From contig MSED01000001.1 in the NCBI GenBank assembly GCA_002099365.1, positions 1,798,001-1,862,000 of the forward strand: DNA of 64,000 bases. Direction: 5' to 3'. Positions 33,901 to 45,390 of this stretch are shown one piece after another. Below the pieces are notes generated by a model. That model was not told the origin of the DNA, did no database searches, and saw nothing but the letters and a program-made list of their open reading frames with translations. Positions within the stretch are counted from its first letter, which is position 1; every line of letters begins with the position of its first letter. The position numbers and the translations under genes are program-made. This stretch comes from Phialophora verrucosa (lineage: Eukaryota > Ascomycota > Eurotiomycetes > Chaetothyriales > Herpotrichiellaceae).

Positions 33901-35280
33901 GATGGCCAGGCAGCTTTCAACACACTTCGATTCCTGAAGAAACTCGCCGGTGCAGGCCAAGCCGTGCTCTGTACCATCCATCAGCCGTCTGCACAACTTT
34001 TTGCTCAATTTGACACCCTATTGCTCCTCACCCGAGGCGGAAAGACAGTTTACTTTGGAGAAGTAGGGGAAAACGCTGCCATGGTCAAGGACTACTTTGC
34101 TCGGAATGGCGCTCCATGCCCTCCGGAAGCCAATCCGGCCGAGCACATGATCGATGTCGTGTCCGGGTCGCTGTCCAAAGGGAAAGACTGGGCCAAGGTT
34201 TGGCTCGATTCGCCGGAGCAAGCTAGTGTTGTCCAGGAACTCGATCGAATCATCGCCGAGGCGTCCTCGAGACCTCCAGGCACCGTCGACGATGGCCATG
34301 AATTTGCGATGCCCATCTGGGAGCAAGTCAAATTGGTGACCCATCGCATGAACATCTCACTGTACCGGAACATTGAGTACGTCACCAACAAATTCGCCTT
34401 GCACATCGGCTCAGCTTTGTTCAACGGCTTCACGTTCTGGATGATCGGGAATTCGGTCGCGGACCTTCAGTTGACCTTATTCGTTCAGTTCAACTTCGTC
34501 TTTGTTGCTCCCGGGGTGATTGCACAGCTTCAGCCTCTTTTCATCGAGCGCAGGGACATCTACGAAACGCGAGAGAAGAAGAGCAAAATGTACCACTGGG
34601 CGCCCTTCGTCACCGGGCTGATTGTCTCGGAGATTCCTTACCTTGTCATCTGTGCGGTCTTGTACTATGTCTGCTACTACTACACCGCAGGCTTACCGGG
34701 GGACTCCAAGAAGGCAGGAGCCAATTTCTTCATCATGTTGATGTACGAATTCTTGTACACCGGCATTGGCCAGTTCATCGCGGCATACGCTCCGAATGCC
34801 GTATTTGCGTCCCTTGTCAACCCTCTCCTCATTGGGACCCTGATTTCGTTCTGTGGTGTGTTGGTCCCTTACGCCCAGATCCAGGAATTCTGGCGCTACT
34901 GGCTGTACTGGATCAACCCGTTCACATATCTCATGGGTGGCCTTTTGGTGTTCCCTCTCTTCGACAAGGAAGTCCAGTGCAAGGAGTCAGAGTTTGCAGT
35001 TTTTGACACTCCCTCGAACCAAACATGCCGCGAGTATCTTGCCGATTTCTTGAAAGGCGAAGGCGCGGGCACGAATCTTGTCAATCCGGATGCCACGAGC
35101 GGATGTCGCGTCTGCCAATACTCCACGGGGAGTGACTATCTTTCCACCATCAACCTGAAGGCAAACTACTATGGCTGGAGAGATGCCGGTATCTTGGTCA
35201 TTTTTGTGATTAGCAGTTATGTTTTGGTGTACGGCTTGATGAAGCTGCGGACCAAGGCGACCAAGAGAGCGAGCGACTAG
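30949..35280 (+). CDS. PDR-type ABC transporter (ABCG, NBD-TMD twice)
   Basis: Single long frame; 1443 residues from the ATG at 30949. Order is NBD1-TMD1-NBD2-TMD2. NBD1 has the fungal PDR variant Walker [10 protein letters not shown] (about residue 148, Cys in place of Lys), signature VSGGERKR and a Walker B replaced by [13 protein letters not shown]2 has a canonical Walker [10 protein letters not shown] (about 848), a degenerate signature LSIEQRKR and Walker [14 protein letters not shown] (about 974). This asymmetry is normal for the family, which exports hydrophobic compounds from the plasma membrane. The frame is open 31 codons upstream without an ATG. A possible extra 5' exon starting at ATG 30718 could join through GTAAGT at 30852 to CCGCAG ending at 30918, adding about 55 residues in frame. 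Confidence 0.95.
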   Translation: MQRSKSNASRQSASGAPAQHGASLWQPLTRQSTFSTHEADKEARDIDESDAENDPYDPTWALADEVTRRNDFDKASGLKQRKLGLTWKNLTVYGEGAGTLVHENILSICNIPTQIAEARERKNGSSRRALIQNSYGCVKPGEMLLVLGRPGAGCTTLLSVLANRRYGYAAVDGDVFYGSMDHKQAKRYRGQIVMNTEEELHFPSLTVGQTIDFATRMKIPAHRPEDLKHPREWQQAFKDFLLRSMGIEHTHDTKVGNEYVRGVSGGERKRVSIIETMATRGSVFCWDNSTRGLDASTALEWTKAIRAITDIQGLASVVTLYQAGNGIFNLFDKVLVLDEGRQIFYGPREEARPFMESLGFICDDSANVGDFLTGVTVPTERAVRPEFEHRFPRTGAAIQEIYDNSDIRKRMESELGYPDSDTAKENTAEFQVSITEDKAHSLPKNSPLTTPFQAQVLTCVVRQYQIIWGDKATFFIKQISCLVQALIAGSLFYNAPNNSAGLFVKGGALFFALLYNCLVAMSETTDSFTGRPVLAKHKEFAFYHPAAFCIAQITADLPILFVQVTIFSVVLYWMVSLKATAAAFFTFWIFVYSATICMTAFFRLVGAAFSNFDAASKVSGFAVAALVTYVGYEIPKPQMHPWFVWIYWIDPLAYAFESLMSNEFHHRQIPCVGTNLTPSGLGYDASFAACTGVRGAEKGANFVTGDQYLKSLSYSHSHLWRNLGIIWAFWALFAFSTVIFTNHWMPSSGGGALLVPREYVLRRKPNTVDEESQANDKKGPSGASSLTGGEKSGGDTSDDDLKNKLIRNTSVFTWRNLRYTVHTPSGDRQLLDNVHGWIKPGQLGALMGSSGAGKTTLMDVLAQRKTEGVIQGSILVDGRELPVSFQRSAGYCEQLDVHEPYATVREALEFSALLRQPRDVSREEKLKYVETVIDLLELHDLENSLIGRVGAGLSIEQRKRVTIGVELVAKPSILIFLDEPTSGLDGQAAFNTLRFLKKLAGAGQAVLCTIHQPSAQLFAQFDTLLLLTRGGKTVYFGEVGENAAMVKDYFARNGAPCPPEANPAEHMIDVVSGSLSKGKDWAKVWLDSPEQASVVQELDRIIAEASSRPPGTVDDGHEFAMPIWEQVKLVTHRMNISLYRNIEYVTNKFALHIGSALFNGFTFWMIGNSVADLQLTLFVQFNFVFVAPGVIAQLQPLFIERRDIYETREKKSKMYHWAPFVTGLIVSEIPYLVICAVLYYVCYYYTAGLPGDSKKAGANFFIMLMYEFLYTGIGQFIAAYAPNAVFASLVNPLLIGTLISFCGVLVPYAQIQEFWRYWLYWINPFTYLMGGLLVFPLFDKEVQCKESEFAVFDTPSNQTCREYLADFLKGEGAGTNLVNPDATSGCRVCQYSTGSDYLSTINLKANYYGWRDAGILVIFVISSYVLVYGLMKLRTKATKRASD

Positions 35281-35995
35281 GCGCATAAAGAGATGGATAC
35301 TTTTTTCTTTTTGAATAGAATAGACGTGCTAGATTAGGCCTTGGATTTGGATAATGTGTATTTGTGAATTCTTATTCTACACGTGCGAAGGGTATGACAT
35401 CGTCGAATCACTCGCGCGGACCCATCCAGACCTGTGATGTCGACATCTGCTTAACAGCCGTCCCAGCTTCGGTGGTACACGTTACTGCTTGATCGCACAT
35501 GGCTTGACACTCTGGTGTGCGAGAGAGCCATCGACAAAGTTGCCAGTGACGAGGATCATTGACGAAGATTCCAGTAACGCCCAGCGACTAGCATCAACGA
35601 CAGTGGAGTGAGTGGGTGGTTGGGTGGTAGATTTAACCAAAATGAGTCAAGAGCTAGCGAGGACAGGGGATCTTGAAGGGATGGATTCCTTGATTGTCTC
35701 AGGGGTGCACTGCAGCCTTGGTGTTGACGAGAGCCCAGGACGAGTCGTCCTGTTTGATGTGTCGGATGTTTGCAGGGCGCATTGTGAAGGAATTGGCTCC
35801 TCGATTGCAATTTGCCCAGTCTGAGATGTACGGGTAGCTCCGCTGACAGGTGTGTGTTGGGGCGACATGTACGAGTAGTCCAAGGTCTCCTGGCGCTGCG
35901 ACGGCAACGGTGAGCTCTCTGACGAAGCATGCTAGATGGGCACAAGGGACGTTGAGAGGACCGAAAAGCCGACATGTAGAAGCTATGTGCCTAGC
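35281..35995. other. Intergenic between convergent genes
   Basis: 3' flanks of the ABC transporter and hydroxyisobutyrate dehydrogenase genes. No coding signal. Confidence 0.45.
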
Positions 35996-37290
35996 CTACA
36001 CCTTGCCGCCCAACCACCGATACACGACCGAGAAATCTTTACCCTTATGCTCCTTCTCTGTCGAATCGTACACTTCCTTCGCCTTGTCCGCGAGAACGAG
36101 CTTTGCCCCAGCCTCTTGTGCCGCCGTCATCGCAAGCCTCAGGTCTTTGTTCATCAGACTCACTCCAAAGCCGCCCTCGTACCCTCTGGTTGCAGGACTG
36201 CTCTCGAGAACGCCGGGTACAGGGTTGTTGATCTCGCTGGGCCAGCTTCTCCCCGTCGCGGAGTTCAGAAGATCTGCCAGCGCTTTCCCCTCGATTCCCC
36301 ACCGCATGCCCAGATTCATGGCCTCTGCGCAGGCAATGTTGTTGATTGCTAATGCGTAGTTGTTGGCCAGTTTGCCGCTCAGCCCTGTGCCCTGCGGTCC
36401 CATGTGCCAGACCTTTTTGCCCATCAACAGCAGGATTTCCTGGATCTTGGGCATATCCTCCTTTTCGGCGCCCACCATGAATGTCAGAGTGCCGGCACGC
36501 GCGCCGACCACTCCGCCGGACATGGGCGCGTCTACGAAGCCCGCACCAGCTTTTTCTTTGACCAATCTTGCGACTTCTCGCGATGTTGTGGGGTCGATGG
36601 TCGAGCAGTCGATGAAGAGCCTTGACGACTCTGAAGGAGGCTGAGGCAGCGGAGACGCCAGGATCTCCTCGAAAACACCCTTGACATGGCGCGGCTCAGG
36701 GAGAGCGGAGATGATATTATCCTGTCGTACGCCGGTCAGTCTCGGCGTGCAAAAAAGCGTTGGTAATTGCGGCTTATTCGAAGAGCAATCTTCAGAGGAT
36801 TGGCTGTAATAAAAGAGAAATCATGGCAAGGACTTCTGACAAAAGTCCCCAACTTAGATTCATAGATAGAACAAATTGGCTCATCATGCAAGGTGGACCA
36901 GATGCTAAGATCAAAGAGCAACACAACACCCCAGGCAATATGTACTCACAGATTTCTCGGCCACCTCTCTTGGAGTCTTAGCAACAACCACTCCGGAGGG
37001 TGTAGCTTCTTGGGTGAACTGCTGGAGCGACGCAGCGTTGACGTCGAATATAGTCAGCGTGTCGCCTTCGGGGATCTTTGCTCGGAGGTTTTTGGCCATG
37101 GGATATCCTCGAAAGTGTCAGCAGGCTTCTTGCTCTTAGTTGGCCGACAGCACTCACCCATGGCTCCCAGCCCGATGAAACCCCACGACGCATCTCTTGT
37201 TGCCGTGCACGAGAAATGCCGGCTAGACGCTCTGAAAGATTGCGAGCAAGCGGCCCGCCGCAGGGCGGACGACATCGAAGGCACTATCAT
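35996..37290 (-). CDS. 3-hydroxyisobutyrate dehydrogenase, probably mitochondrial
   Basis: Three exons: 37158-37290, 36950-37107 and 35996-36721, giving 338 residues. Introns are 50 and 228 bp, both GTGAGT-type donors; the second is long for this window. The N-terminal ~30 residues are rich in Arg, Ser and Ala without acidic residues, as in mitochondrial targeting peptides. The NAD-binding motif GFIGLGAMG follows, completed across intron 1 as MGYPMAKNL. Then come the DNIISALPEP strand, the substrate-binding segment FVDAPMSGG, and GLSGKLANNYAL with the catalytic Lys. The enzyme oxidises 3-hydroxyisobutyrate to methylmalonate semialdehyde in valine breakdown. A second ATG 15 bp downstream (37275) could also start the protein. 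Confidence 0.92.
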
Positions 37291-37801
37291 CGCTGCTGAG
37301 CTCGCCTGGCACGGACGCAGTGCATGGTGAGCAGCACTGCAGCAGCACGAAGGTTAAAGTGAACCCAGAGCAGTGCGGAGTGTTTCCCGAGGCTTTGAGA
37401 GCTCGCAAGCAGCTCGGGGAAAAGCTGGAGCTGCGAGAATGTGCGCTTCGGAGACCCACGGACCGCGAAACACCGCGGCCAACCGATCTGGCCCGGCGTT
37501 CAATCAGGCACGCCGAGTCAGGTCGTGTTGTGTCGCCCACCCATCGCGTCGCGTCTGGCCCGAATTGCGTTGCTCGACGGCGGCGATGTGCCCGCCATGT
37601 CCACGAGACTCTGGGATTCCAGTGAGCGCCACAGTTACCGTGAATGGGAGAACCATCATTGTACAGTACTTGAAGACTATCGCGGCCTCTGTGTGAAAGG
37701 TAAATTGAATAATCGAGTTGACGAAACTCGGCTGGAGAAAAGAACCAGCTGCCCCGAAAATATTAAGCTCGAAAAGAAATAGTCCTGGAAGAATAGACTC
37801 C
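37291..37801. other. Intergenic, no gene seen
   Basis: Promoter side of the dehydrogenase gene and 3' flank of the F-box gene. Confidence 0.45.
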
Positions 37802-40800
37802 TCAACGACGCCTCGACTTTCCTTTGCCCCTCCCGCTGTCTGACCCGTTGCTCGACGCCGGTGAAAGCGCCGGAAAGTCGGTGTCCATGACCTGCCTGCT
37901 CTGTTCCTCCGCAAGACTCAGCTGCAGAGCAAACTCCAAATCATCCACTTCTTGCGCTGATGAGTGCATCTTACTGCTTCCAGCCTTTGCGATCTTTGAA
38001 GGGGTTCCATGTCTGGAGCTCTTCGCGTATCGGATGGGGATGTTGAATTCATCCGCTGCAGGAGACGACGACACCTGCTCGCTGTCCAGCAAGCTCAATC
38101 GGATGGCTTCCTCAAGGTCGGCGTCAGTGTCGTTGTGGCTTTGCGGTAGACTGGGAGAGGCAATTGAGCTACTTCCGTAGTCCTCCTTCCTCTTCTTCTC
38201 CTCATTCGAAAATGCTTCCTCGCTAAGCATGGTGGCATATGCAAGCATCTCTTCCTCGCTCGCCCCTTCCCCCAGCAGATTGGTGCCAAATCTTCCCGTC
38301 AAACGGTCTCTCTCCTTTTCCCTCGCGACCCTGTCGCGCTCTATCTCTAGCCTCTCATTGCTAATGTAATCGTTGATCAACCCGCGACCAGTCGCACTGA
38401 CCTTCTGCCCAGCTGGAGTCGAGTTACTGCCTCGTTCAGACCGCCGACGGAGTTGACCTCTCTTACGACTCTTGTAAGCATCAGCGGCAGTGGAACTGTA
38501 CGACCAGTATCGGACATATGATCCTAGAGAGACCATTCCACGTAACGCGGTTGGGTCGGGATCTAGAGCAATGCTGCCGGCAGCGTAAAAGTTGTTCCCA
38601 ACTCCATGCATAGACGCTTCAGCCTGAGCTATGCGTCTTCTCGCTCGATCGGAAAATCGAGAATTCAGTGTCCGGATGGGCTCATAGCTTGACGCCAGTG
38701 GATCCCATGCTTGAACAAGACCTTCGTTGCCACCGTGTACGACGTACAACGAAGTAAGCGCAAGAGAAGCGATTTGAGGAGACTTGGTGTATATGATCCT
38801 CACCGGCTGAATGGTGTTGACAACATCAGCGCTGGGTGAGAGACTAGCACGCATGTCCCAAAGCATGACAACGCCTGAAGTTGTACCGATACCGAAGAGC
38901 CGAGCACGATGGCCAGGTATCTCGGAGGTCGAGCTAAGCGTCGAAATAGGGCCCATAGGAGATGCCAGTGGAGACGAGCTATTTGACCCGCCAGACATGC
39001 CGAGCAGAGGATCTTCATTAACAGTGAGAACGGCGAACTCAGAGTCGTCAGACGCCACGGCCGAAACGTGAACGTTTCGGTGCTCTGCGAACAAGAAACT
39101 AGAGATAAACCAAGTTTCCCTGAACTTCGAGTCTGCGGAGTCGTCCTGGCTGGACGTGCGCGACCTGGGAACGCTTCCCAGCGCAGGCGAGGCGTACGGA
39201 GAGTGCTGCACAGGGCTCCCACCAAGGATGGACGAGCGTTTCATGGTCGATTCGATGGTGGGCCAGCTGTCCAAGTCGAAATCAGCGGAGATCTTTCTCT
39301 TGGATCGAGTAAAGCGTCGAATCTCCGCCGCTCTATCACCGTAAAGACCACAGTCGATGACAAAGATGGATTCTCCTGCATTGTGGTGGTCGTCACCAGC
39401 GAAGTCGACGATCAGTCTCCGTTGCATGTCCCACCCATCACAGAGGTTCTGGAAATATCTCGGTTTGTGGCGTAAGAATTCTTCCACTTCCTGTGTCTCA
39501 GCAATGATTTGATCGACGCTCAAACCAGACATGTCACTCGAACTCCGTGGGCTATAGCTGCCGTCGACTTTAGCAGTGCCGAAAGGATCCGGCTTGGCCG
39601 TCCGCCGCGTAGCTTCAACGAGTGACCATTGCACACTTCTTCCGGTCTGCCATGCAAGACGTTCAAGGTCATTGGCGGAGGCCTTGCCAGCGAAGTGAGG
39701 TCTCGTGGGAGCATCCGTGAGGTAGAATACCTCTCCGAGCGCGTTCAACACGGCAGCCCATATGCGACGATTAGCCAGTCTTCGAGTGGACATCTTGTCG
39801 TCGATGCAAATCGCAATGATAGGCACACCTGGACAAAGCACCCATTTTGCCGTAGGCTCGCCCTTCTCGTATCGACGATCAAGTACAGGGCTTACACCCA
39901 GAGCATATGCGCCGAGAATTCCATTTGAGAATCCCGCGAGAAATCCGAAGAGGCCATCCGTAGCCTTCAGAACTGATTCGGACTTCGCGATCCAAACAGA
40001 GGAGATAGCAGAGTTGATCATGGTCGCTTCGGGTATCCCACGTGAGTGATCCGCGGTTGAGGAGATGGAAACGAAACGACCGCGCTGCTCACTGATGGAG
40101 GTGTAGAAAAGACGGCCACCAGGCAAGGCTTCTCCATAGACTTTTCCATATGGCTGACTGATATCCATGACATTGGGCATGCCAACCACATTGCCTGGAC
40201 CCAAGCCATACGGCAATTCACCCGGAAACTGATCCGCGAAGTGTCTGAAAGCATCAAAGTCGGTGGTGCCCCAAGTGCCGGGTTTTCCACTCGCTGGATC
40301 GCTCACTGTCACTCCTCCCTGTTCAACAGCGCCATGCATGAACACAGGTTGTTTTTTGTTCAATCCTACACCAAAGGTGGCGTGCAGATGGCTAATCGGG
40401 TAGTAAAGACCGGACGCGTAGGTTGTGACGGCCGCCGCGGCAGCACTGCTAGCATGGCGAGCAGCACCAGAGCGAGAGATTGCCTCAATCGCTGGCCTAC
40501 CGCGACCGAGCGATCGCAACAACCGGGTCCGAAGGATGTACTCGCTTCTCCATGAGGAAAGCGCCGACAAGCGGGTGAAGAATCTTCGCTGTGTTTTCTC
40601 GATGTCGGACACGGGGTCTCTTGCAGTCTTGCCTGGTCCAACTTCGAGGGCTTGCGCACCTGGGAAATATCTCGCAAAGGCTATGCGCCACGCAGGAGGG
40701 GTTGTCACTAATTTGTGGAATCGTTGAGAAACCAGGCTCATCGATGACAGAGTTTCCGGAGGCAAATGAGACAATATGTGAGTAAGCACCTCTATAAGAC

Positions 40801-41247
40801 GTTAGCAGTCTGCTGGATCGTTGTGTGTGCATTTATCCTCGTACCATTTGGAAACCCCTCAATTGACACGCTGGAGGGTTTGTCTTTCGCCGAAGGGACA
40901 ATTTGGAAGATCGTCTCGTCGGATGGTCTTCGGTACTTGGTAAATGCTCGCTCATATTCGTCAATACGGCTGCCAGGAGAACCTTCCTGGGACGAACTGT
41001 GTTGCCGGCTCAACCCTCCGGCGTGCGATGACCGTCCACGTCGAGTGCCGCCTGAGCTAACAGAGATGCTGTCCGATGTATCCTCGAGGGTTGGCGTTGG
41101 CTCTCTAGGGCTACTTCTGGGAAGCGTGCCACCAGAGGCCTGCTGTTCATTGTGTGGAAGTCCATGCTGTGCGGGAGACGAAGGGATTTGCTGGGTTGGG
41201 TCTACTGAAGTCGCGTTTTGGGGAACTTCGAGAGGCGCAGATTGCAT
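37802..41247 (-). CDS. F-box protein with beta-propeller-like region and two ubiquitin-interacting motifs
   Basis: Two exons, 40845-41247 and 37802-40791, with a 53 bp intron (GTACGA...GCTAAC...ATAG) that falls inside the F-box; 1130 residues. Residues 1-125 are Ser/Pro-rich and disordered. The F-box starts near residue 131 (FPNE, VLTHILSHLPPE, SLVSQRFHKL). The middle (~200-900) has repeated strand patterns with Trp and Asp (VMLWDMRASL, LVQAWDPL, VRYWSYS) suggestive of WD40-like blades. The C-terminus carries two ubiquitin-interacting motifs: LEEAIRLSLLDSE and LEFALQLSLAEEQ. This suggests an SCF substrate adaptor that can also bind ubiquitin chains. The tail is basic (GKGKSRRR). Blade number and targets cannot be told by eye. 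Confidence 0.9.
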
Positions 41248-41732
41248 AAAAAGTTCGGAAAGAAAGCTATGTGTAACGTCAAGACTGAGCCAAGACCTGG
41301 GTCAGTCTGTAGAGTCGGAGAGCGCGTGGGCTTGAGAATCGGTGTCTGTCTTGCAGAGATCGAAGGATCAAAAGGCTGAGGGCGAGAAAGAGGGAGGGAG
41401 ATAGAGCCTGTATGTACTGCGTACGGCTGATGATTCAATCTCGGAAACAGTTCGGGCTAGCCCCCTTTGGGGCGACGATGTTCCACCCGTTCTCTCCTTT
41501 CATAGTACTCTTACATGCTGTTGTCCAATGCTTCTGACTCACAGTACCGCCCATCTGAGAACATGCGTCAACTCTAATGGTAGCAAGGTGCATCCTCCTC
41601 GCGCCGAACATTTTGGAACCTCCCTGCCAGGACTGACGCCAGACTCCAACGCTATTAATCAATGATGGCCATCCCATACCAAGGCAGCAGATCCCGCCTT
41701 TGCCCGTCGACATTCCAGTCCGATAAGACATG
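41248..41732. other. Intergenic, no gene seen
   Basis: Promoter of the F-box gene; 485 bp without recognisable coding sequence. Confidence 0.45.
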
Positions 41733-42969
41733 CTATGCTGATGGCTTCACACCATTCTCCAACAAGATCTTTTCACTGCTCGGGAAGCGCTCATTCATGA
41801 AGTGGGTATAGAAGCGGAAGTAATCCTTCAAAGCACTTTCTTCTCCGTCCAAGTCTTCCTTGCCGCCTAAAGAAGCTTTCTTAGCACCTTTGGAGAAGGC
41901 CAGGATGGGGTAGGCTTCGACATCCTTCTCTTCTTGCAGCAGGATCTGTTCGAGGACTTTAGCCTTGTGCGCAATGCTGTTGAAGTGCCACATTTTGCCA
42001 CGGTAGCGCATGGTGAGACTGAAGTCTTTGAGGCTGAAGGCTTGGCCAGGAATCTGAGCTGGGGCAGGCGTCTCCGCCTTCGCAGGGGGTTGAGCCTTGA
42101 GGGCGACGCTTGGATTGACGGGGGTAAAGCCCGAAGCTCGGGGAGGTTGGAAGCGGCTGTCCGGTGTCGCCTGCCGTTGCGATTCTAGCTTTCCGCGCTC
42201 GACAGCGCCGCAACTGCCTTCGCTTGTCCCTGACTTGCGACGCTTGTTTCCTGAGACTGTTTCGTAGCCGAGACTGGCACGGGTGCGTTTTTTATCATCG
42301 CCGCCATGAAACCCATTGTCTCTGTTGGAATCTACGTTGATACTGCCGGCATCGGATCCTGTTTAGACAGAAACCTCGTAGTCAGTCTCGTGCGCGTCTC
42401 TTAATGTTGTTGGTGAGGCAGGTATGGAGCCGGCCAGACCTACCCTCTGAGAACACAGTCGTGTCGTCTACTTGGCCGTCGAACCCATTGTCCCCGCCCC
42501 CATTGAGACTTGAACTCAGGCTGGGTTTGTGCAGCAGGCAGCCAGGGCAATGGACAGCGCCATTGACCCGCTTGTGGAGCCGATCAATGATGTACCAACG
42601 TTGCTGCTTCATGATGTCGCCGACGTAGTTAACGATAGTCAAGCGGTGCTCGCTAGCCTCCCATTGGTAGTTCTGACGTGCCCATTAGCCTGCACCCAGA
42701 TGGAGGCATCATTTACAATCCTCCGGGTTTGCAAGAACAAGACGAGGCTAGCTTACCAAAGCGGCGTCCCAAGAGAAGTGCTTGTTGCCGGCGCCGTCAT
42801 GGAGATACTTTGTGGCGAGTTGTTCGATTACTTCGTCGGAGGCGTTGGGGACGTCGGCGACGTGATCTTTGAGGTAAGCCTGGCTCTCTTTGCGAAAACT
42901 CGTTTCGGCGACGGCGTCCATTCCCAGCTCGGCGCAGAGCTGGCCGACGGACTTCGGACCCTTTGGCAT
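41733..42969 (-). CDS. Unrecognised fungal protein, 355 aa, three exons
   Basis: Exons 42757-42969, 42444-42672 and 41733-42358 join in frame across introns of 84 and 85 bp (GTAAGC...CGTCAG; GTAGGT...AACAG). I do not recognise the family. The first ~145 residues look folded: a helical start (VGQLCAELGMDAVAETSFRKE) and WEASEHRLTIVNYVGDIMKQQRW. A Ser/Gly/Lys/Pro-rich linker (about 150-260) contains a basic patch KKR and KRRK. The C-terminal ~90 residues form a second compact block with MRYRGKMWHFNSI, then FRFYTHFMNERFPSSEKILLENG. One short CPGC pair is visible in exon 2. There is no signal peptide or membrane helix. A nuclear location is possible from the basic patches. Confidence 0.75.
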
Positions 42970-44108
42970 ATTTTCAGTGGTGAGGCTGATGGCAGTGTTA
43001 CTTCGTCACGAGCAAAGATTACAGGAGCTGATGCAGGAGTCGAGGTGAAGGTCGAGGCGTGAGATGACGGCTCAGGATGGAGGCCCCGGCGGCGCGGCGG
43101 CGGGGCGTCGCGTCGAGCGTGAATTCTCCAGCCGCCGACGTGGAGAATTCACAGCCGCCGACGCCTTAGAAAAGCGGCACGGAGTTCACGTGCGTCTCAC
43201 CCAAGCCGTGCCACTCACCCTCCTCCCCCCTGCTTAACTCTCGCCTCACCCTACAATTCACCTCGCCCTCGATGGTCTATTGGATTTATCTTCCATTCCT
43301 TCCCACCGCGCCATGCTCCGGAAACGGGGATTTAGAAACACTCGGTAGGACAATTTCTGGTCCTTTTTGATCAGCTATTGGCGCGCGTCCCTCTCCTCTC
43401 TGAGTCTACAACTTAATCCCGCCTCCCCAGGAATACAAAATGAACGGTATAGTGGTAAAGATAGTCTTAGGTGTCCCTAGACGTCTATGTCAGTACACAG
43501 TACAGGACTCGAAGCATGAGAGAGGACGAGGACTCTCATGCGACAAGCCCGAGATTATTGGCATCTAATAGGTTACCTCTTGGCAGGCTTAGTAAGACCC
43601 AGCGGCTATTCCTGACAATTGTCGCCGGAGTTGCCAGTATCCTTACGGTATGCGCCCTGGGGGAAATCAACAAGTATATGGACGAGCATGTTGCCGTGGT
43701 TATGAAGTAAAGGGGCCCAATTATTTCTGAGACGAATTCGGGCTGCCGCACACGCTAAGGCAGAGATCTCTGGATTACCCAGGTAGATGGTAACATCCGT
43801 TGTCATCTTGCCGCGGCATCTCAATGAATGCAACGAGATATATCATAGTGTGTAAGACCTTCAGCCCTCCCCAGCTGTCTTTACATATCTTTCATGCCCG
43901 TCAGACATTGCCGAATATCGACTCGGCACTCGAGTCTTCACCTTCCCTCTAGTCTGCCGGGCTTCCTCTCGAGTTTCTTTCCTCTGGTCAGCACTGTCGA
44001 CAGCAAGCAAGATCTGGGCCGGAACCCGGTAAAGTTGGACTAAGGACAACAAGGACACGGATGTGGAGACTGGTGTTCAGGTTCATGCGCACGAACCACG
44101 CAATATGC
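42970..44108. other. Intergenic with a GC-rich inverted repeat
   Basis: 1.1 kb between the 355-aa protein gene and the PRISE gene. It holds a GC-rich inverted/direct repeat (listed) and a 64-codon open frame at 43516-43710 with one hydrophobic stretch that I do not regard as established. Confidence 0.45.
43119..43163. repeat. Inverted repeat with interleaved direct repeat upstream of the 355-aa protein gene
   Basis: GTGAATTCTCC (43119-43129) and its perfect complement GGAGAATTCAC (43142-43152) flank a 12-bp loop; the sequence CAGCCGCCGACG occurs at 43129-43140 and again at 43152-43163. It lies 150-195 bp upstream of the minus-strand start at 42969. Confidence 0.7.
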
Positions 44109-45390
44109 TCACGGTATCATGCGGGCCTTCCTCATTTCATCCCAGGTCTTGCCCCAGATCTCCATGACCGAGTAGTCTTCCTTGAACCCGGCATTGTAGA
44201 TTTTGCTCATATCGTACTGGCGATCGAAGTCGGCAAGGGTCAAATGCAGGATTTCGAATCCGGGCATTGTGATTCCTGACTGCGCAATGTCATCCCGGAG
44301 CTTGTGCCTCTGTTCCATCTCCTTCCAGCGCCCCATATTGTCATTGATATACGCTCGAACCTCTTTCGACTGGTTACTAGGCGGCCCTGACTTGAGACCG
44401 AAGTATTCACACAGCAGAGGCCATTTGTCCTCCCACGTCGCATATTTGGCAGAGGACGCCACGTTAAAAGCCTCCCCGTTTCCGCTGATTTCAGGATGCA
44501 AAGATAGGAAGATCGTTTGCTTGCCAATCATCTCACTGCCGGCCTCATTGTGTTTTGCTTTCCAGCTTTTCATCGTTCCCGGGAATGGGACTACGCTACC
44601 TGTGCCATTGATTTCTCTCCATAGGGAGAAGTAGATGGCCAAAGATGCGGCAAGAGAGTAAGCCGAGTGATTTGGGGCGAATCCCACCACGATATCTGGT
44701 CGAGTTTCGCACCAGGTCCATGATTTTCCTTTGGCGTAGAGTTCCAACCAATCGAGTTGCGCATGGTAAAAGAGTTGATCACTGTACGGTGGCTTTAACC
44801 TGGGCAGTGACTCTTTCAGGGGTACTGGGTGGTAATGGTCTTCCTGAAGAAGAAAGCCATACATCTATCCGGCGTCAGTTCAGCGTACGGTAAACGAAGG
44901 AGAGTAGACTACCTTCGCTCCCGTCTGGAAAGCCACGAATTGTAGAACAGGTGAGAGTTGGTCCACCGCAGTGACTGCTCGGACCAGCATATCGACGGCA
45001 TCCTTTTTCTCCCTCTGGAAATCCGGGTTGGCTTTGTAAGCTGTCGCGGGAGATGCTTAGGTCCAAGATCCTAGCCAAGGGTCGGGAAAGAGGATCGGAC
45101 TTACCATAGTAAAACACATGGGTGACTGTGTCTATATCGGGACTTGCTTTACTCAAGGTTTCGTTGAAGACCTCTTGAGATGACTCGAGCAAATTCAAGC
45201 CCGACACGATGCTCAGCTTACCAGTCCTTGGCCACTGCGAGACCTCAAGACTGAGATGCCTGTTGGTCAAGGCAGTGACCTTATCCCAGGTCCCGCTCGC
45301 CGGGTAATCAAGCAGGAGCTGGTTGACGACGGCCCATCCTGTCACCCCGGAAGCTCCGAAAACGAGCGCATGTCTTTGACTTGTGGCCAT
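44109..45390 (-). CDS. PRISE-type short-chain reductase (progesterone 5-beta-reductase / iridoid synthase-like)
   Basis: Three exons, 45105-45390, 44913-45040 and 44109-44864, with introns of 64 and 48 bp; 389 residues, the usual PRISE length. The Rossmann motif near the N-terminus is VFGASGVTGWAVV. Further family features are THVFYYA (rebuilt across intron 1), FQTGAK with the conserved Lys, MYGFLLQEDHY, and LDWLELYAKGKSWTWCETRPDIVVGFAPN. The FNVASSAKYATWEDKWPLLCEYFGL segment is also typical. Members are NAD(P)H-dependent enone reductases or related epimerase-like enzymes; fungal relatives sit in secondary-metabolite clusters. It diverges from the BVMO gene, sharing 1.15 kb that contains a CGG-N10-CCG palindrome 185 bp from this start. 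Confidence 0.88.

Noticed and set aside
43119..43152. Terminal inverted repeat of a small transposon
   Set aside because: The arms are only 12 bp apart with no flanking target duplication, so a regulatory or hairpin element is more likely.
43471..43710. 79-codon open frame (ATG at 43516) with one hydrophobic stretch
   Set aside because: Short, no homologue recognised, starts with GTG in the longest form, no supporting promoter or splice signal; could be a tiny membrane protein but is not supported.
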